Shown here: piece after piece, positions 7,756-16,874 of the stretch
Layout of the letters: each line of letters opens with the position of its first letter
Position numbering within the stretch: the first letter of the stretch is position 1
NCBI GenBank assembly: GCA_029556545.1
Contig: JAKQEQ010000067.1
Location: forward strand, 1-58,616
Direction of reading: 5' to 3'
DNA from: Candidatus Hydrogenedentota bacterium
GTDB lineage: Bacteria > Hydrogenedentota > Hydrogenedentia > Hydrogenedentales > JAGMZX01
Length of the DNA: 58,616 nucleotides
Notes under the pieces: generated by a model
Databases searched by the model: none
Seen by the model: the letters and a program-made list of their open reading frames with translations, nothing else
Told to the model about the DNA's origin: nothing
Program-made: the position numbers and the translations under genes

Positions 7756-9450
7756 ATGGCCGAAAAAGCACCTGGAACCAGTTCGGATTTCATCCGAGAC
7801 ATCATTCGCAAGGACATCGAGTCGGACAAGTGGGGCGGCCGCGTCGCCACGCGGTTCCCCCCCGAGCCGAACGGCTATCTGCACATCGGGCACGCCAAGT
7901 CGATTTGCCTGAACTTCGGGATCGCGCGGGATTTCGGCGGCGTGTGCCATCTGCGCATGGACGATACGAACCCGACGAAGGAAGAGCAGGAATACATTGA
8001 CGCCATCCACGAGGATGTGCGGTGGTTGGGTTTCGATTGGGGCGAGCATGAGTACTACGCCTCGGACTATTTCGAGCAATTGCACGAATGGGCGGTGCAG
8101 TTGGTCAAGGCGGGCAAGGCCTACGTCTGCGACCTGAACCCGGACGAGGTGCGCGCGCATCGCGGCACGCTGACCCAGCCGGGCAAGGAAAGCCCTTATC
8201 GCAACCGGTCCATCGAGGAAAACCTCGATCTCTTCGCGCGCATGCGGGCCGGCGAGTTCGAGAACGGGTCGCGCACGCTGCGCGCCAAGATCGACATGGC
8301 CTCGCCGAACCTGAACCTGCGCGACCCGGTCATGTACCGTATTCTCAAGGCGACCCATCCCCACACGGGCGACCAGTGGTGCATCTATCCCATGTACGAC
8401 TTCGCCCACGGGCAGTCGGACTCGATTGAGCACATCACGCACTCGATATGCACGCTCGAATTCGAGGACCATCGGCCGCTCTACGACTGGTACTGCGAGC
8501 AACTCGGCATCTGGCATCCGCAACAGATCGAGTTCGCGCGCCTGAACCTGAATTACACCGTCATGAGCAAGCGCCGGCTCCTGCAACTGGTCCAGGAGGG
8601 ACTCGTCAGCGGCTGGGACGACCCCCGCATGCCCACCATCCGCGGCATGCGTCGCAGGGGCTATCCCCCGGAGGCCATCCGCGCGTTTTGCGACGCCATC
8701 GGTGTGGCCAAGGCCGACAATACGGTGGACATCGCGTACCTCGAACATTTCGTGCGCGAGGCGCTCAACAAGGCCGCCCCCCGCTACTTGGCGGTGATCG
8801 ACCCGCTGCGCGTCGTCATCGAGAACTACCCCGAAGGGCAGGTCGAGGAGTTTGACGCGGTCAACAACCCCGAAGACCCAAGCATGGGCACGCGCAAGGT
8901 CCCGTTCTCGAAGGTCATCCACATCGAGCGGGAAGACTTCATGGAGGACCCGCCGCCGAAGTATTACCGGCTCGCGCCGGGCCGCGAGGTACGGTTGCGC
9001 TACGCCTATTTCATCAAGTGCACGGACGTGATCAAGGACGCCGACGGGAACGTGGTCGAGCTGCGCTGCACCTACGACCCGGCGACGCGCGGCGGCGACG
9101 CGTCGGACGGGCGCAAGGTGAAGGCGACGCTGCACTGGGTGTCGGAGGCGCACGCCTTCGACGCCGAGGTCCGCCTGTACAGCCACCTATTCTCTAAACC
9201 GGACCCGGACGACGTGGAGGAAGGCCGGGACTGGCTGTCGAACTTGAACCCGGACTCGCTGAAGGTGCTGCAAGGCTGCAAGCTCGAACCCGCGCTCAAG
9301 CAGGCGGCCCCGGGCGACCGTATCCAGTTCGAGCGGCTTGGCTATTTCCGCGTGGACACCCGGGACTCGAAGATGGACGCGCCGGTCTTCAACCGCACCG
9401 TCACGCTCCGCGACGCCTGGGCGCGCATCAAGAACCGGGCAGCGTCTTGA
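7756..9450 (+). CDS. glnS: Glutaminyl-tRNA synthetase
   Basis: A 564-residue class I aminoacyl-tRNA synthetase that charges tRNA-Gln with glutamine using ATP. The HIGH motif is at residues 43-46 (YLHIGHAKS) and the KMSKS equivalent is VMSKR near 269. GlnRS-specific features include the [10 protein letters not shown] segment, the [21 protein letters not shown] stretch and [20 protein letters not shown]. The C-terminal half is the two-barrel anticodon-binding domain. The start at 7756 follows GGAGG. A tRNA-Gln (CTG) lies elsewhere in the window. Having GlnRS means this organism need not rely on the amidotransferase route for Gln-tRNA. Confidence 0.95.
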   Translation: MAEKAPGTSSDFIRDIIRKDIESDKWGGRVATRFPPEPNGYLHIGHAKSICLNFGIARDFGGVCHLRMDDTNPTKEEQEYIDAIHEDVRWLGFDWGEHEYYASDYFEQLHEWAVQLVKAGKAYVCDLNPDEVRAHRGTLTQPGKESPYRNRSIEENLDLFARMRAGEFENGSRTLRAKIDMASPNLNLRDPVMYRILKATHPHTGDQWCIYPMYDFAHGQSDSIEHITHSICTLEFEDHRPLYDWYCEQLGIWHPQQIEFARLNLNYTVMSKRRLLQLVQEGLVSGWDDPRMPTIRGMRRRGYPPEAIRAFCDAIGVAKADNTVDIAYLEHFVREALNKAAPRYLAVIDPLRVVIENYPEGQVEEFDAVNNPEDPSMGTRKVPFSKVIHIEREDFMEDPPPKYYRLAPGREVRLRYAYFIKCTDVIKDADGNVVELRCTYDPATRGGDASDGRKVKATLHWVSEAHAFDAEVRLYSHLFSKPDPDDVEEGRDWLSNLNPDSLKVLQGCKLEPALKQAAPGDRIQFERLGYFRVDTRDSKMDAPVFNRTVTLRDAWARIKNRAAS

Positions 9451-9481
9451 CGCCGAGGTAACCATCCCCCTTCCCCTCGGG

Positions 9482-9517
9482 GATCTGTCCGATCTGTCCG
9501 ATCTGTCCGATCTGCCC
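9482..9517. repeat. 9-bp tandem repeat
   Basis: GATCTGTCC is repeated three times and followed by a partial fourth copy, directly downstream of glnS. It is a short intergenic microsatellite. Confidence 0.9.
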
Positions 9518-9544
9518 TTCCCCTCTCACTCGGGGAGAGGGAAG
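9517..9544. terminator. Hairpin between convergent genes, possible terminator
   Basis: CTTCCCCTCTC at 9517-9527 pairs with GAGAGGGAAG at 9535-9544 with one bulged base. It lies between the stop of glnS and the stop of the convergent gene at 9548. There is no strong T tract on either side. Confidence 0.4.
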
Positions 9545-9547
9545 CGC

Positions 9548-10462
9548 TCATTCGATCTCACTGACCACGTTCATGTCCATGACCATGTCCATCTTCTGGC
9601 CGAGTTGCTCCATCGTCATGCGCATGATCGAGTCGACGTTGCTCTTCACGAGATTGCCGCGCGCCGCGTCGAAGAGAATCCAGCCCTTATACTCCTCCAT
9701 CTTCATATCCATCACGGCGACGGCGCCCTCCTTCGGCTTGAACGTCACGGTAACCAAAGGATCGAGCAACACCTGCGTCTCGTCGCCCGAGACCGCGCGG
9801 ACCTTGTACCGCAGGTCGAGCACCATGTCCCCCATGTCCGGAACGCTCTGTGTGACTGTGCCGCCTTCATAGGTTTCACCCGCTTTCACGGGCTCTTCCG
9901 GCAAGGCAATAAAGGCGTTCTTCATCATCTGGTTCATCTGCTCGATCATCGGTTCGGCCTGCGGATCGACCCCTGCGACGCCCGCAGTGAGTTCCGCCGT
10001 ATCGAACGTGACTATTTCGCCGCGCGGCGACATGGCCGCGGTCATGCGCTTGTCCACCATCGCGGCCAACGGTTTGAATTGCGGCTGCGACGGCGCGGCG
10101 TCGGTCTTTGAATCATAGGCAAGCGGCGTTCCCATCATCTCCATCTTCATCGCGACGCGGCCAATGCGCATCTCCAGTTGATAGTTGCCGCTGTCATCCA
10201 CGCCGGACACCTTGCACATCATCTCCATGTTCATTTCCATGGGCGCTTCCATCTTCATCCCGCCCATGTCCATCTTCATCGTCATGGTCATCGCGATACG
10301 GCCGACAAATTCGTCCCCTTTCGCGTACTTATAGCGCAATAGCACCGGAGCGTCGCTTGTGGACTCGAAGGTCGGGGCCTCAAGCGCCGACGCGATGGGA
10401 AGGACCGCGCAGACAAGAAGCAGGACAAGACGCATCGTTTGAATAGTGACGCCACGGTTCAT
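9548..10462 (-). CDS. Secreted methionine-rich protein, DUF6263-like
   Basis: A 304-residue protein with an N-terminal signal peptide (RLVLLLVCAVLPIASA). The mature part is rich in Met and Lys in a repeated strand pattern (MTMTMKMDMGG, MEMNMEMM, and a similar MVMDMNVVSEIE at the C-terminus) and contains LRYKYAKGDEFVGRI and GETYEGGTVTQSVPD. The overall pattern resembles the DUF6263 type of beta-rich envelope proteins, but I am not sure of that. The start at 10462 was chosen for the GAGGAG site seven bases upstream. Function unknown. Confidence 0.6.
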   Translation of the reverse strand: MNRGVTIQTMRLVLLLVCAVLPIASALEAPTFESTSDAPVLLRYKYAKGDEFVGRIAMTMTMKMDMGGMKMEAPMEMNMEMMCKVSGVDDSGNYQLEMRIGRVAMKMEMMGTPLAYDSKTDAAPSQPQFKPLAAMVDKRMTAAMSPRGEIVTFDTAELTAGVAGVDPQAEPMIEQMNQMMKNAFIALPEEPVKAGETYEGGTVTQSVPDMGDMVLDLRYKVRAVSGDETQVLLDPLVTVTFKPKEGAVAVMDMKMEEYKGWILFDAARGNLVKSNVDSIMRMTMEQLGQKMDMVMDMNVVSEIE

Positions 10463-10557
10463 AAGGAGTCTCCTCAAGTTCTGTCAGGTTAGACCTCATA
10501 TTCCGTTTGCCGCATTCCCGATGTCGCGGGAACGACTAAAATGCCGACCGCGAATGC

Positions 10558-11877
10558 TCAAATCAGCGCCAGCGGATTCGTATAGACCCACGGCGTCCAC
10601 TCGCCAAGAATTTCGAGTTCCGCCTCGACGCGGTACTTGCCGGGTTCTTCCGGCTGCCACGACATGCTGGTCCCGACCTGTTGCCGCACCGGCTCGCCGT
10701 GGCGAAGGATGGTGAAGCGGCAGCGGTGCGGCGCCGCGACGCGCAGCGTGATTTCCGGGCTGAACGCCAGCCGCTCGCCCATAACCGCGCGTTCGTCGCC
10801 CGCCTCCGCCAGAAACGTAAAGCCGGTGCTGTCCGCAATCATGTCGAACGCGACGTAGACCCGGCCCGCTCTTAGCGCGTCAAGCACGCTTTCCTTCGAC
10901 AACTCGTTCGCGAGAATGTGGGTGCTCACGTAGCGCACCATCCGCTCGTACGGATCGAGCTGGAAGCGGAACAATTCCCGATTCGCCTCGAGGGGACCGA
11001 ACAGCAGACGCAGCAACAGCCACGTCGCCGGATTCAAGGCAATCGTCTTTACGTCTGCCGGGCTGGTGTCCCGAATGAGGAGTTCCCCGTTTTCGGTGTA
11101 GATGAGAACGATACCGTTGTTCTGGTGACAGTCGTTGGCGGCGATGCCGACTATCTTGCGGGTCCTGTTCAATTCGTCCCAGTTCTCAAGAATAGCAGTC
11201 TGCCGGTCGAATAGGAGACGAAATGTCTGGTCGGGGTATGCGCCCAGATTCAGCAGCAGGTCCGGGGCGAGTTTTCCAACACTCTCGTCTTTGAAATCCG
11301 TATGAATGTTGTAGATTTCCATGCCGACAAGCTGGGGCAGGTCCCACCGCCGCTCTTCCTCCGTGTGCGCGAAGAACAGCATCCCGCCCAGTTCCTCGAT
11401 CTGCCGCGCGAGAACCTCGACGTCTTCGCCGCAATCCAGCACCGTCTCCCGAGGAAGTCCCCAGGGCATGAACCCGTGAGACATCTCGAATCCCGGCACG
11501 AACACGATGCCGTCGTGGGTCCCGTTCCACTGAAGCGAATAATCCGCCTTGCCGTCGACGCAATGGTCCGACATGCAGATGAAATCGCGGCCCGTGTCCT
11601 TGAGCACCCGCAGGATTTCCTCGAAAGGGACATTGCAGTCGTGCGAGAACTCGGAGTGACTGTGGCATACTCCGCGATAGTCGCGCCATCCGTCGTCGAG
11701 GGTTACCTCGATACGGTCCGCACGAATGGCCTCCCATGCGCGGGCTTCGCGCGGGAACTGGACGAAGCGGTTGTAGAGCGCGCCCCGTAAGAACACGCCG
11801 GCGGCAATGATCACGAGGATTACGACCAACAGTATGAGCCGGACGCACCAACGCAAGACGAATCGAATCTTCCGCAT
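10558..11877 (-). CDS. Membrane-anchored PHP-domain phosphoesterase-like protein
   Basis: A 439-residue protein with one N-terminal membrane helix (residues 10-32), then a PHP (polymerase and histidinol phosphatase) domain. Metal-binding candidates are H72 and H74 in GVCHSHSEFSHD, D104 and H105 in CMSDHC, a later FFAHTEEE and ANDCHQN. The C-terminal 100 residues are beta-rich and look like an Ig-like or carbohydrate-binding accessory domain. PHP proteins hydrolyse phosphate esters with a trinuclear metal site; the substrate is unknown. The domain should face the periplasm or outside given the N-terminal anchor. Confidence 0.7.
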   Translation of the reverse strand: MRKIRFVLRWCVRLILLVVILVIIAAGVFLRGALYNRFVQFPREARAWEAIRADRIEVTLDDGWRDYRGVCHSHSEFSHDCNVPFEEILRVLKDTGRDFICMSDHCVDGKADYSLQWNGTHDGIVFVPGFEMSHGFMPWGLPRETVLDCGEDVEVLARQIEELGGMLFFAHTEEERRWDLPQLVGMEIYNIHTDFKDESVGKLAPDLLLNLGAYPDQTFRLLFDRQTAILENWDELNRTRKIVGIAANDCHQNNGIVLIYTENGELLIRDTSPADVKTIALNPATWLLLRLLFGPLEANRELFRFQLDPYERMVRYVSTHILANELSKESVLDALRAGRVYVAFDMIADSTGFTFLAEAGDERAVMGERLAFSPEITLRVAAPHRCRFTILRHGEPVRQQVGTSMSWQPEEPGKYRVEAELEILGEWTPWVYTNPLALI

Positions 11878-12059
11878 AAAAAAGTGTCCTTACCACGTGG
11901 CGGTTACGTATTCGAGAGAAGCGCCGCGGAGAGCCACCCAAGCGTCCCACCAAACGAACCATCTTCCTCGGGCAACGCGCCCACAAGTGCTCGAACTTGC
12001 AGGAACCATACTGCAAACACGGCGGAGATTCCAATCATGCCCCCGCAATCACGCCCGGA

Positions 12060-12548
12060 CTATCGGCGTTGCCCGACAACTTGGAGGATCGCTGCGCACA
12101 GGGCCTCCGGCGTCTCGGAACCGATGATGTAGGGTTTCCCGGCGGTTTCGAGGAAGACCCCCCGGCGCCCGCGCGCATTCAAGAACCGGCAGGGCTTGCC
12201 CTCGAAACGCCCGAAGCGAATGCCCCAGCCGCCCGCGTTGCGGAGGGGCCGGTATTCGACACATCGCGCCGCGCGGATATCCTCTATCGGGAATCGCTTG
12301 CGGTAATAGGTGAAGAATACGCCGAAACGCACGGTCAGGGCGTCGCGCGCGACCTCGGTGGTCATGCCGAGCACGTTTGCCCCGAAGACCGCCCCCGCCA
12401 GCCAGGCACACCCGGCAAGGATCGGTCCGAGCGTCAGTCCCTCTACAAGAAGGGCCGGCAAGAGGGCGCATCCGGCGCCGCCCATAGCGACGGCTATTCC
12501 GACGTACGCCAGCCAGTGGAAACGCTGTGTCTCGGTATAGAATGGCAC
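12060..12548 (-). CDS. Small membrane protein with PH-like domain
   Basis: A 162-residue protein with two N-terminal hydrophobic segments (about residues 14-60) followed by a soluble part with LTVRFGVFFTYYRKRFPIEDIRAARCVEY, the strand-turn-strand start of bacterial PH-like domains. It also has VFLETAGKPYIIGSETPEALCAAI, the typical last strand and helix. The start is a GTG with AGGAG about 12 bases upstream. Such proteins are widespread and poorly characterised. Confidence 0.6.
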   Translation of the reverse strand: MPFYTETQRFHWLAYVGIAVAMGGAGCALLPALLVEGLTLGPILAGCAWLAGAVFGANVLGMTTEVARDALTVRFGVFFTYYRKRFPIEDIRAARCVEYRPLRNAGGWGIRFGRFEGKPCRFLNARGRRGVFLETAGKPYIIGSETPEALCAAILQVVGQRR

Positions 12549-12677
12549 TCTTGAGCGAGGCTCCTGATGCCTATCAATACACCCGCCGAGTCCGATTATT
12601 CGCTACGAGACGGGACTTTCACTCGAAGGCTCGACCGTCCGCGATTTCCCCACGATGTACGCGGCACAACAGGTGCG

Positions 12678-14375
12678 CTACGGCTGACTCGGTTGACCCA
12701 GCATATTCATGTCGCCCTGCTGCAGCACCAGTCCCACGATGTTGTTGATCAGGTCCAGGTCGCCCGAGGCGAGGATGGCGTTGTAGGTCTCGATGTAGGA
12801 GCGCAGGTCGGTGAAGGCCTGGGCCAGCAAGGCGAAACTCTGCATCAACGCGTTGATGGTTTCCGGGTCGCCGAGTACATTGTACAGACCCTGTAGACTC
12901 CCGAGGGCTTCGTGCTGAATCTCGAGCCCCGCCAGGTGCTCGTTGATATAGTTGCCGCCAGCGACCACGTCCTCGCCGAACTGCCGCACCGCGCCGTAGA
13001 TCGTTTCCGCCGTCGCATAGTCGCCGATGGACTCGTAATACCGACCGGCGTCCAGCAGCTTCGTCGCCAGGTCGCGCATCTGGAGATATTCGTCCGCGCC
13101 CGCGGTGGCGGCGGCCAGGAGGCGCGCCTCGTTCGCGCCGTAGCCGGCGGCCATGAGGGCTTGTGCGCGTTGACTGGCGGTCTGCGAGACATAGCCGTAG
13201 GCCTGCCCAAAGCCCGCGGACTGTTCGAAGGCCAGCAGGGCGGCCTGAATATCCGCTTCGCGCAGCGCCAGTTCCGCCTCCATCAGATACGGCATGGCGT
13301 TGTTCGGGTCCGTGCGGCGCCATTCGGCCAACTGCCGCCGCGCCTCGTCGGCCCCGCCCTCGATGCCGCTGAGGCTTTTCGCCAGCGCATAGCGAAGATA
13401 CGGGTCGTTCGGCGCCTGGCTCAGCTTCGCCAGCAACAGATTGACCGCCTCCTCGGGCGGTAGAAACAGCACCGCGCCGAGCACCGCCTCGATGGATAAC
13501 CCGGCCTGTTCGACCAGCCGCCGCGCTTCTTCAGGCGACAGGCCCGCAAGTCTGGCCAGAAGTGCGCGATCCGCTTCCGTGCCGTTAATGGCGTTGGCTC
13601 GGGCCAGGAGGATGCTCTCCAGCGTGATGTCGTCGTAAGAATTCGATGGGGGCGCTTCCTCGTCCGGCGCGTCCGGGGCGTCGATGGCGGCGCTGGGCGG
13701 TGAAATCGGACCGGGCCGAACCGGAGCGATGCTTCCGTCCGCGGCCGGCGTCCCACTCGAGGCCGACGGGCCTCCCGCTACCGCAGGGTCCGTCGAGCGC
13801 GCAACAACGGGGCCTTCCGTGGCCGTGTCGGGCGGCAGCAACCATCGGGCGCCAAGCCACGATGCGAACAACAGGCACGCCGCGGCAGCCAAAGCAAGAC
13901 TGGCCGAAAGGACGGGACGACGACCGCGCCCCGGCCTCGCCGCGCGCGGCCGTAACTTGACGACATTGCCCTTCGCCCGTTCCGCGGCGACCGCCGCCAT
14001 CACCGCATCCTCAATATCCACGCGGGGCGCGGATCCGGCGAAGCGTTCCCCGAGGGCCACGAGATCGGCCCGCAGCATCACGTCCTCGGTCAAGTCGACC
14101 TCCGGAACCCCGGCGGCGGACGCCTCGCCCGCCGCTTCGAGGTCCACGCAAAGCATGACATCCTCGACCAAGTCGATTTCCGGGGTCCGCGCCGCGAGGG
14201 CTTCGCCAATCCCATCGAGTTCGCCCGCCAACGCCTTCAGTTCCGCGTACGCTTCCCAGGCCGATTCGGACGCACGAAGGCGCGCCTCGAGCGCGTCCGC
14301 TGCGGCGGCCTCCAACCCGCCGCCGAGCAGCGTCTCGATATCCTCGCGGTAATTCTCGTCCGAATGTCCGTTCAC
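12678..14375 (-). CDS. Putative membrane anti-sigma factor with helical-repeat C-terminus
   Basis: A 565-residue protein that starts with a GTG overlapping the sigma factor stop codon (GTGA), so it is translationally coupled to it. The N-terminal 140 residues are acidic and cytoplasmic, with three similar DxxEDVMLxxDL-type repeats. A membrane helix follows near residues 150-170 (ASLALAAAACLLFASWLGARWLL). After a Pro/Ala-rich linker comes a long TPR-like helical region (about 270-480). The gene order matches ECF sigma and anti-sigma pairs, and the repeats near the N-terminus could bind the sigma factor, but no zinc-binding anti-sigma motif (HxxxCxxC) is visible. The role is inferred from context. 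Confidence 0.55.
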   Translation of the reverse strand: MNGHSDENYREDIETLLGGGLEAAAADALEARLRASESAWEAYAELKALAGELDGIGEALAARTPEIDLVEDVMLCVDLEAAGEASAAGVPEVDLTEDVMLRADLVALGERFAGSAPRVDIEDAVMAAVAAERAKGNVVKLRPRAARPGRGRRPVLSASLALAAAACLLFASWLGARWLLPPDTATEGPVVARSTDPAVAGGPSASSGTPAADGSIAPVRPGPISPPSAAIDAPDAPDEEAPPSNSYDDITLESILLARANAINGTEADRALLARLAGLSPEEARRLVEQAGLSIEAVLGAVLFLPPEEAVNLLLAKLSQAPNDPYLRYALAKSLSGIEGGADEARRQLAEWRRTDPNNAMPYLMEAELALREADIQAALLAFEQSAGFGQAYGYVSQTASQRAQALMAAGYGANEARLLAAATAGADEYLQMRDLATKLLDAGRYYESIGDYATAETIYGAVRQFGEDVVAGGNYINEHLAGLEIQHEALGSLQGLYNVLGDPETINALMQSFALLAQAFTDLRSYIETYNAILASGDLDLINNIVGLVLQQGDMNMLGQPSQP

Positions 14376-14962
14376 GTCACTTCTCGCAGGTGCGCGCACT
14401 CGTCGCGCAATTGTCGGAGAATGCGGTGTAATCGGGTCCGCACCGCGCCCTCCGTGCTCTCTATGATTTCGGCGATATCCCGAGCGGGCAAGCGCTCGAA
14501 AAACCGCAATTTCACTATCTCTTGCGCCTCATCCGGCAGCCGATCCAGCGTTTCCAGCAGGAGCCGCCGCCGTTCCGACGCCATCAGCAATTCCGCCGGA
14601 CCGTCCAGCGGGGACGCCGCCAGTTCCCCGGATTCCTCCCGGGCGGAACTGGCGTATTCTTCGAGGGTTTCCATGCCCACGGTCTTCTTGCGCTTCAACT
14701 CGTTCAGGCAGAGATTACGCGCAATACACAACATCCAGGGCTTGAACCTGCGGGTGACGTCAAATCGATGCCGCGCCGTATAAATCCGCAGGAACGTTTC
14801 CTGCGCCGATTCCTTCGCCTCCTCCACGTTTTTCAGGTAGTGGAGACAGAACCGGAACACGTCGTTTTGATACCGCCGCACCAAGTCCGCCAGCGCATGG
14901 TCCATGCCCTGACTGAGCAGGCCCATAAGCTCCTCGTCGGTCCGTTCTTCTACTGTGCCCAT
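14372..14962 (-). CDS. ECF-type RNA polymerase sigma factor
   Basis: A 196-residue sigma-70 family protein with only regions 2 and 4. Region 2 shows ALADLVRRYQNDVFRFCLHYLKN, AKESAQETFLRIY and FKPWMLCIARNLCLNELKRKK. Region 4 shows LDRLPDEAQEIVKLRFFERLPARDIAEII then TEGAVRTRLHRILRQL, the helix-turn-helix that reads the -35 element. Start chosen at the ATG at 14962; an in-frame TTG lies further upstream. It is immediately followed by its probable membrane partner gene. Confidence 0.88.
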   Translation of the reverse strand: MGTVEERTDEELMGLLSQGMDHALADLVRRYQNDVFRFCLHYLKNVEEAKESAQETFLRIYTARHRFDVTRRFKPWMLCIARNLCLNELKRKKTVGMETLEEYASSAREESGELAASPLDGPAELLMASERRRLLLETLDRLPDEAQEIVKLRFFERLPARDIAEIIESTEGAVRTRLHRILRQLRDECAHLREVT

Positions 14963-15300
14963 GCGGATTCTCGCACCGGGGAACGCCTCGCGCGACGCCG
15001 GGTTATGGGAATCGACGCGGGTTTTCCTGTCACTGTACAATCAAAACTCGAAAATATCACACTGTCTTCCTCGTCCGACTTCGGTAACCGCCGGCCATTG
15101 TAATGAAGCGTCCGCGCCAAGGCAATCCGCGGCGGACCGCCATCGTAGACCGGCGGCCGAAGCGCGCCTCTGAGATCGCAGATCTGAAATCTCAAATCTG
15201 GAATTCCCAGCCAATGACGATTCCTGGTGCTTGTTGGGGCCGCGCCCCCCAATTCTTCGCGCGGCCTCCCGGGCGGCTTCCCCCGACTTTCGACTCTTGA

Positions 15301-15852
15301 TCACGAATCCTCGCTGAAGCGGGGCCGGTACGGGGCCGTGTGCAGATACCTGCCGACGTTCCAGCGGCCAATGGCGGCCTCGATGCCCTTGGCGGCGTCG
15401 AGGACGGCCCGCAATGTCGCGCGGCGCAGTTCGAGGTCCTCGGGTCGGCCCGCCATGGCGCGCAGGCGCGCCGCGGCGTTTTCCACGATCCGCAGTTCCT
15501 GCTCGGGCAACGCATACGACGCCGCCAGGTCCCCCACGCGCAACCGGAACCCATTTAACCGCGCACCGAACTCGCGGTCGGTCCACTGCCGCGTCGTCGG
15601 AGCGGCGGGCTTGTCGCTCCTTGCGACTTCCCGGACGTACAGGTCCGCCAGTTCGAGCAACCCGTTGGCGAGCAGCCGCAGTTGCTCGGCCTTTTCGATG
15701 GTTGCGGCGTCCGGCGGACGCGTGCCGCCGGTCTCCCGGACGTGGCCGCGCACGAGCACGAACGACACCGCCATCGCGATGAGGAAACCGACCAGGGTTA
15801 TGGCCAGAAAGCGAACGGCTTTCGCCCAGGACCGCAAGAAGGACAGGGCCAT
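15301..15852 (-). CDS. Hypothetical single-pass membrane protein
   Basis: A 183-residue protein with one membrane helix near the N-terminus (residues 12-35) and a mostly helical, charged remainder (about 50-170). The start at 15852 follows GGAAGAG. I recognise no family. It sits just downstream of the SprT-like protease gene on the same strand with a 28-base gap and is probably co-transcribed. Confidence 0.55.
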   Translation of the reverse strand: MALSFLRSWAKAVRFLAITLVGFLIAMAVSFVLVRGHVRETGGTRPPDAATIEKAEQLRLLANGLLELADLYVREVARSDKPAAPTTRQWTDREFGARLNGFRLRVGDLAASYALPEQELRIVENAAARLRAMAGRPEDLELRRATLRAVLDAAKGIEAAIGRWNVGRYLHTAPYRPRFSEDS

Positions 15853-15880
15853 GGAGTGCTCTTCCTTGGTATTTCCCCGG

Positions 15881-16726
15881 CTATCGGTTCATGCGCAAGA
15901 CGCGGCGGAAATTGTGCTTGTCGTCGCACCAAGCCGAAGCGCGCGCGAAATCGGGGTAGGCCGCCTCGAGCCGCTTGAACTCCGGCGGGTGGACGCGCCG
16001 CCGCCCGTTCGGGCCCTCCTCGACGCCGAGCAGCGCGTGAAGCATTTCGTGGAACACGATGTACCGGACCACGAACTCGGGCACGAATTCCTGGTCCAGC
16101 AGCGGGTGTATCCGAATCACGTTGTCCTGGTGCATATAGCTGCCGTAACGGATCGAGCGTCTGGGCCAGCTCGACAGTTTGCCCCAGGTGATGTGCGCCG
16201 TGATCTTGCCGTCGAAATGGGCCGCGTTCACCTCGTCGAAGAGCCGTTGCAGGTCGAAATACCGCCCCTTCGTCCGTAGATAGACGGTCCGCCGCCGCCC
16301 CGGGCGAATCTTCTCGCGATGGGCGCGAATAAACGCATCGATCACCTCGCCGGCCTGTGGCACCTTCGGCTTCCGAATCCACTCGGACAGCGCCTGGCGC
16401 ACCTCGGGCGGCGCTTCGAGAAACATATGATGCAACCGAACCTTGGCGAACTTCTTCTCCGGATATCTCTGCACGGTCATCATCGTCGAACTGTTGTTCG
16501 TGACGTGCAGCCGTATGATCAGGCTTGTGCGCCGCGTCAGGTCCTCGAGCAAAGCTTCCGCCGCCGCCTGCATCGCCTGCCGATGCGTCGCCCGGTCCTC
16601 CCCCGCGGCGGCAGGTGTTGCCGCGGGCGCATCGGGGCGCGAAACACGCTCCGGCGGCGCGGGTTCCACCGGGGCCGCGCCCTGTGGCGGCCCCGCCCAG
16701 GGGAACTCCAGTTGATCCGTGGACAT
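15881..16726 (-). CDS. SprT-like zinc metalloprotease domain protein
   Basis: A 281-residue protein. The C-terminal half holds a SprT-like domain: LQRLFDEVNAAHFDGKITAHITWGK is the classical start, IRIHPLLDQEFVPEFVVRYIVFHEMLHALLG carries the HExxH zinc and catalytic motif, and HPPEFKRLEAAYPDFARA carries the third candidate ligand. The N-terminal third is Ala/Pro-rich, then a region of about 90 residues (LTRRTSLIIRLHVTNNSSTMM) that I do not recognise. The start at 16726 was chosen as the last ATG before the conserved part; an upstream ATG at 16750 is possible. SprT-like proteins in bacteria are little studied. Confidence 0.72.
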   Translation of the reverse strand: MSTDQLEFPWAGPPQGAAPVEPAPPERVSRPDAPAATPAAAGEDRATHRQAMQAAAEALLEDLTRRTSLIIRLHVTNNSSTMMTVQRYPEKKFAKVRLHHMFLEAPPEVRQALSEWIRKPKVPQAGEVIDAFIRAHREKIRPGRRRTVYLRTKGRYFDLQRLFDEVNAAHFDGKITAHITWGKLSSWPRRSIRYGSYMHQDNVIRIHPLLDQEFVPEFVVRYIVFHEMLHALLGVEEGPNGRRRVHPPEFKRLEAAYPDFARASAWCDDKHNFRRVLRMNR

Positions 16727-16812
16727 GGCGCGTGTAGTGCTTCTCTTCATACCGATGCGTTGTGTTGAGCCGCGCACACGATACCAGAAACGCGCCGCAC
16801 CGCCAAGCCGGA

Positions 16813-16843
16813 TTGCCCGTCGGCGCGGCGAAGTTGCTATACT
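16813..16843 (+). promoter_or_regulatory. Putative promoter of the epimerase-aminotransferase gene
   Basis: TATACT at 16838-16843 serves as a -10 element. TTGCCC at 16813-16818 is a -35 candidate with a long 19-base spacer. The start codon lies 32 bases downstream. Confidence 0.4.
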
Positions 16844-16874
16844 GGCGGGGCAACACCTTTCGGGAGACCCTTCC

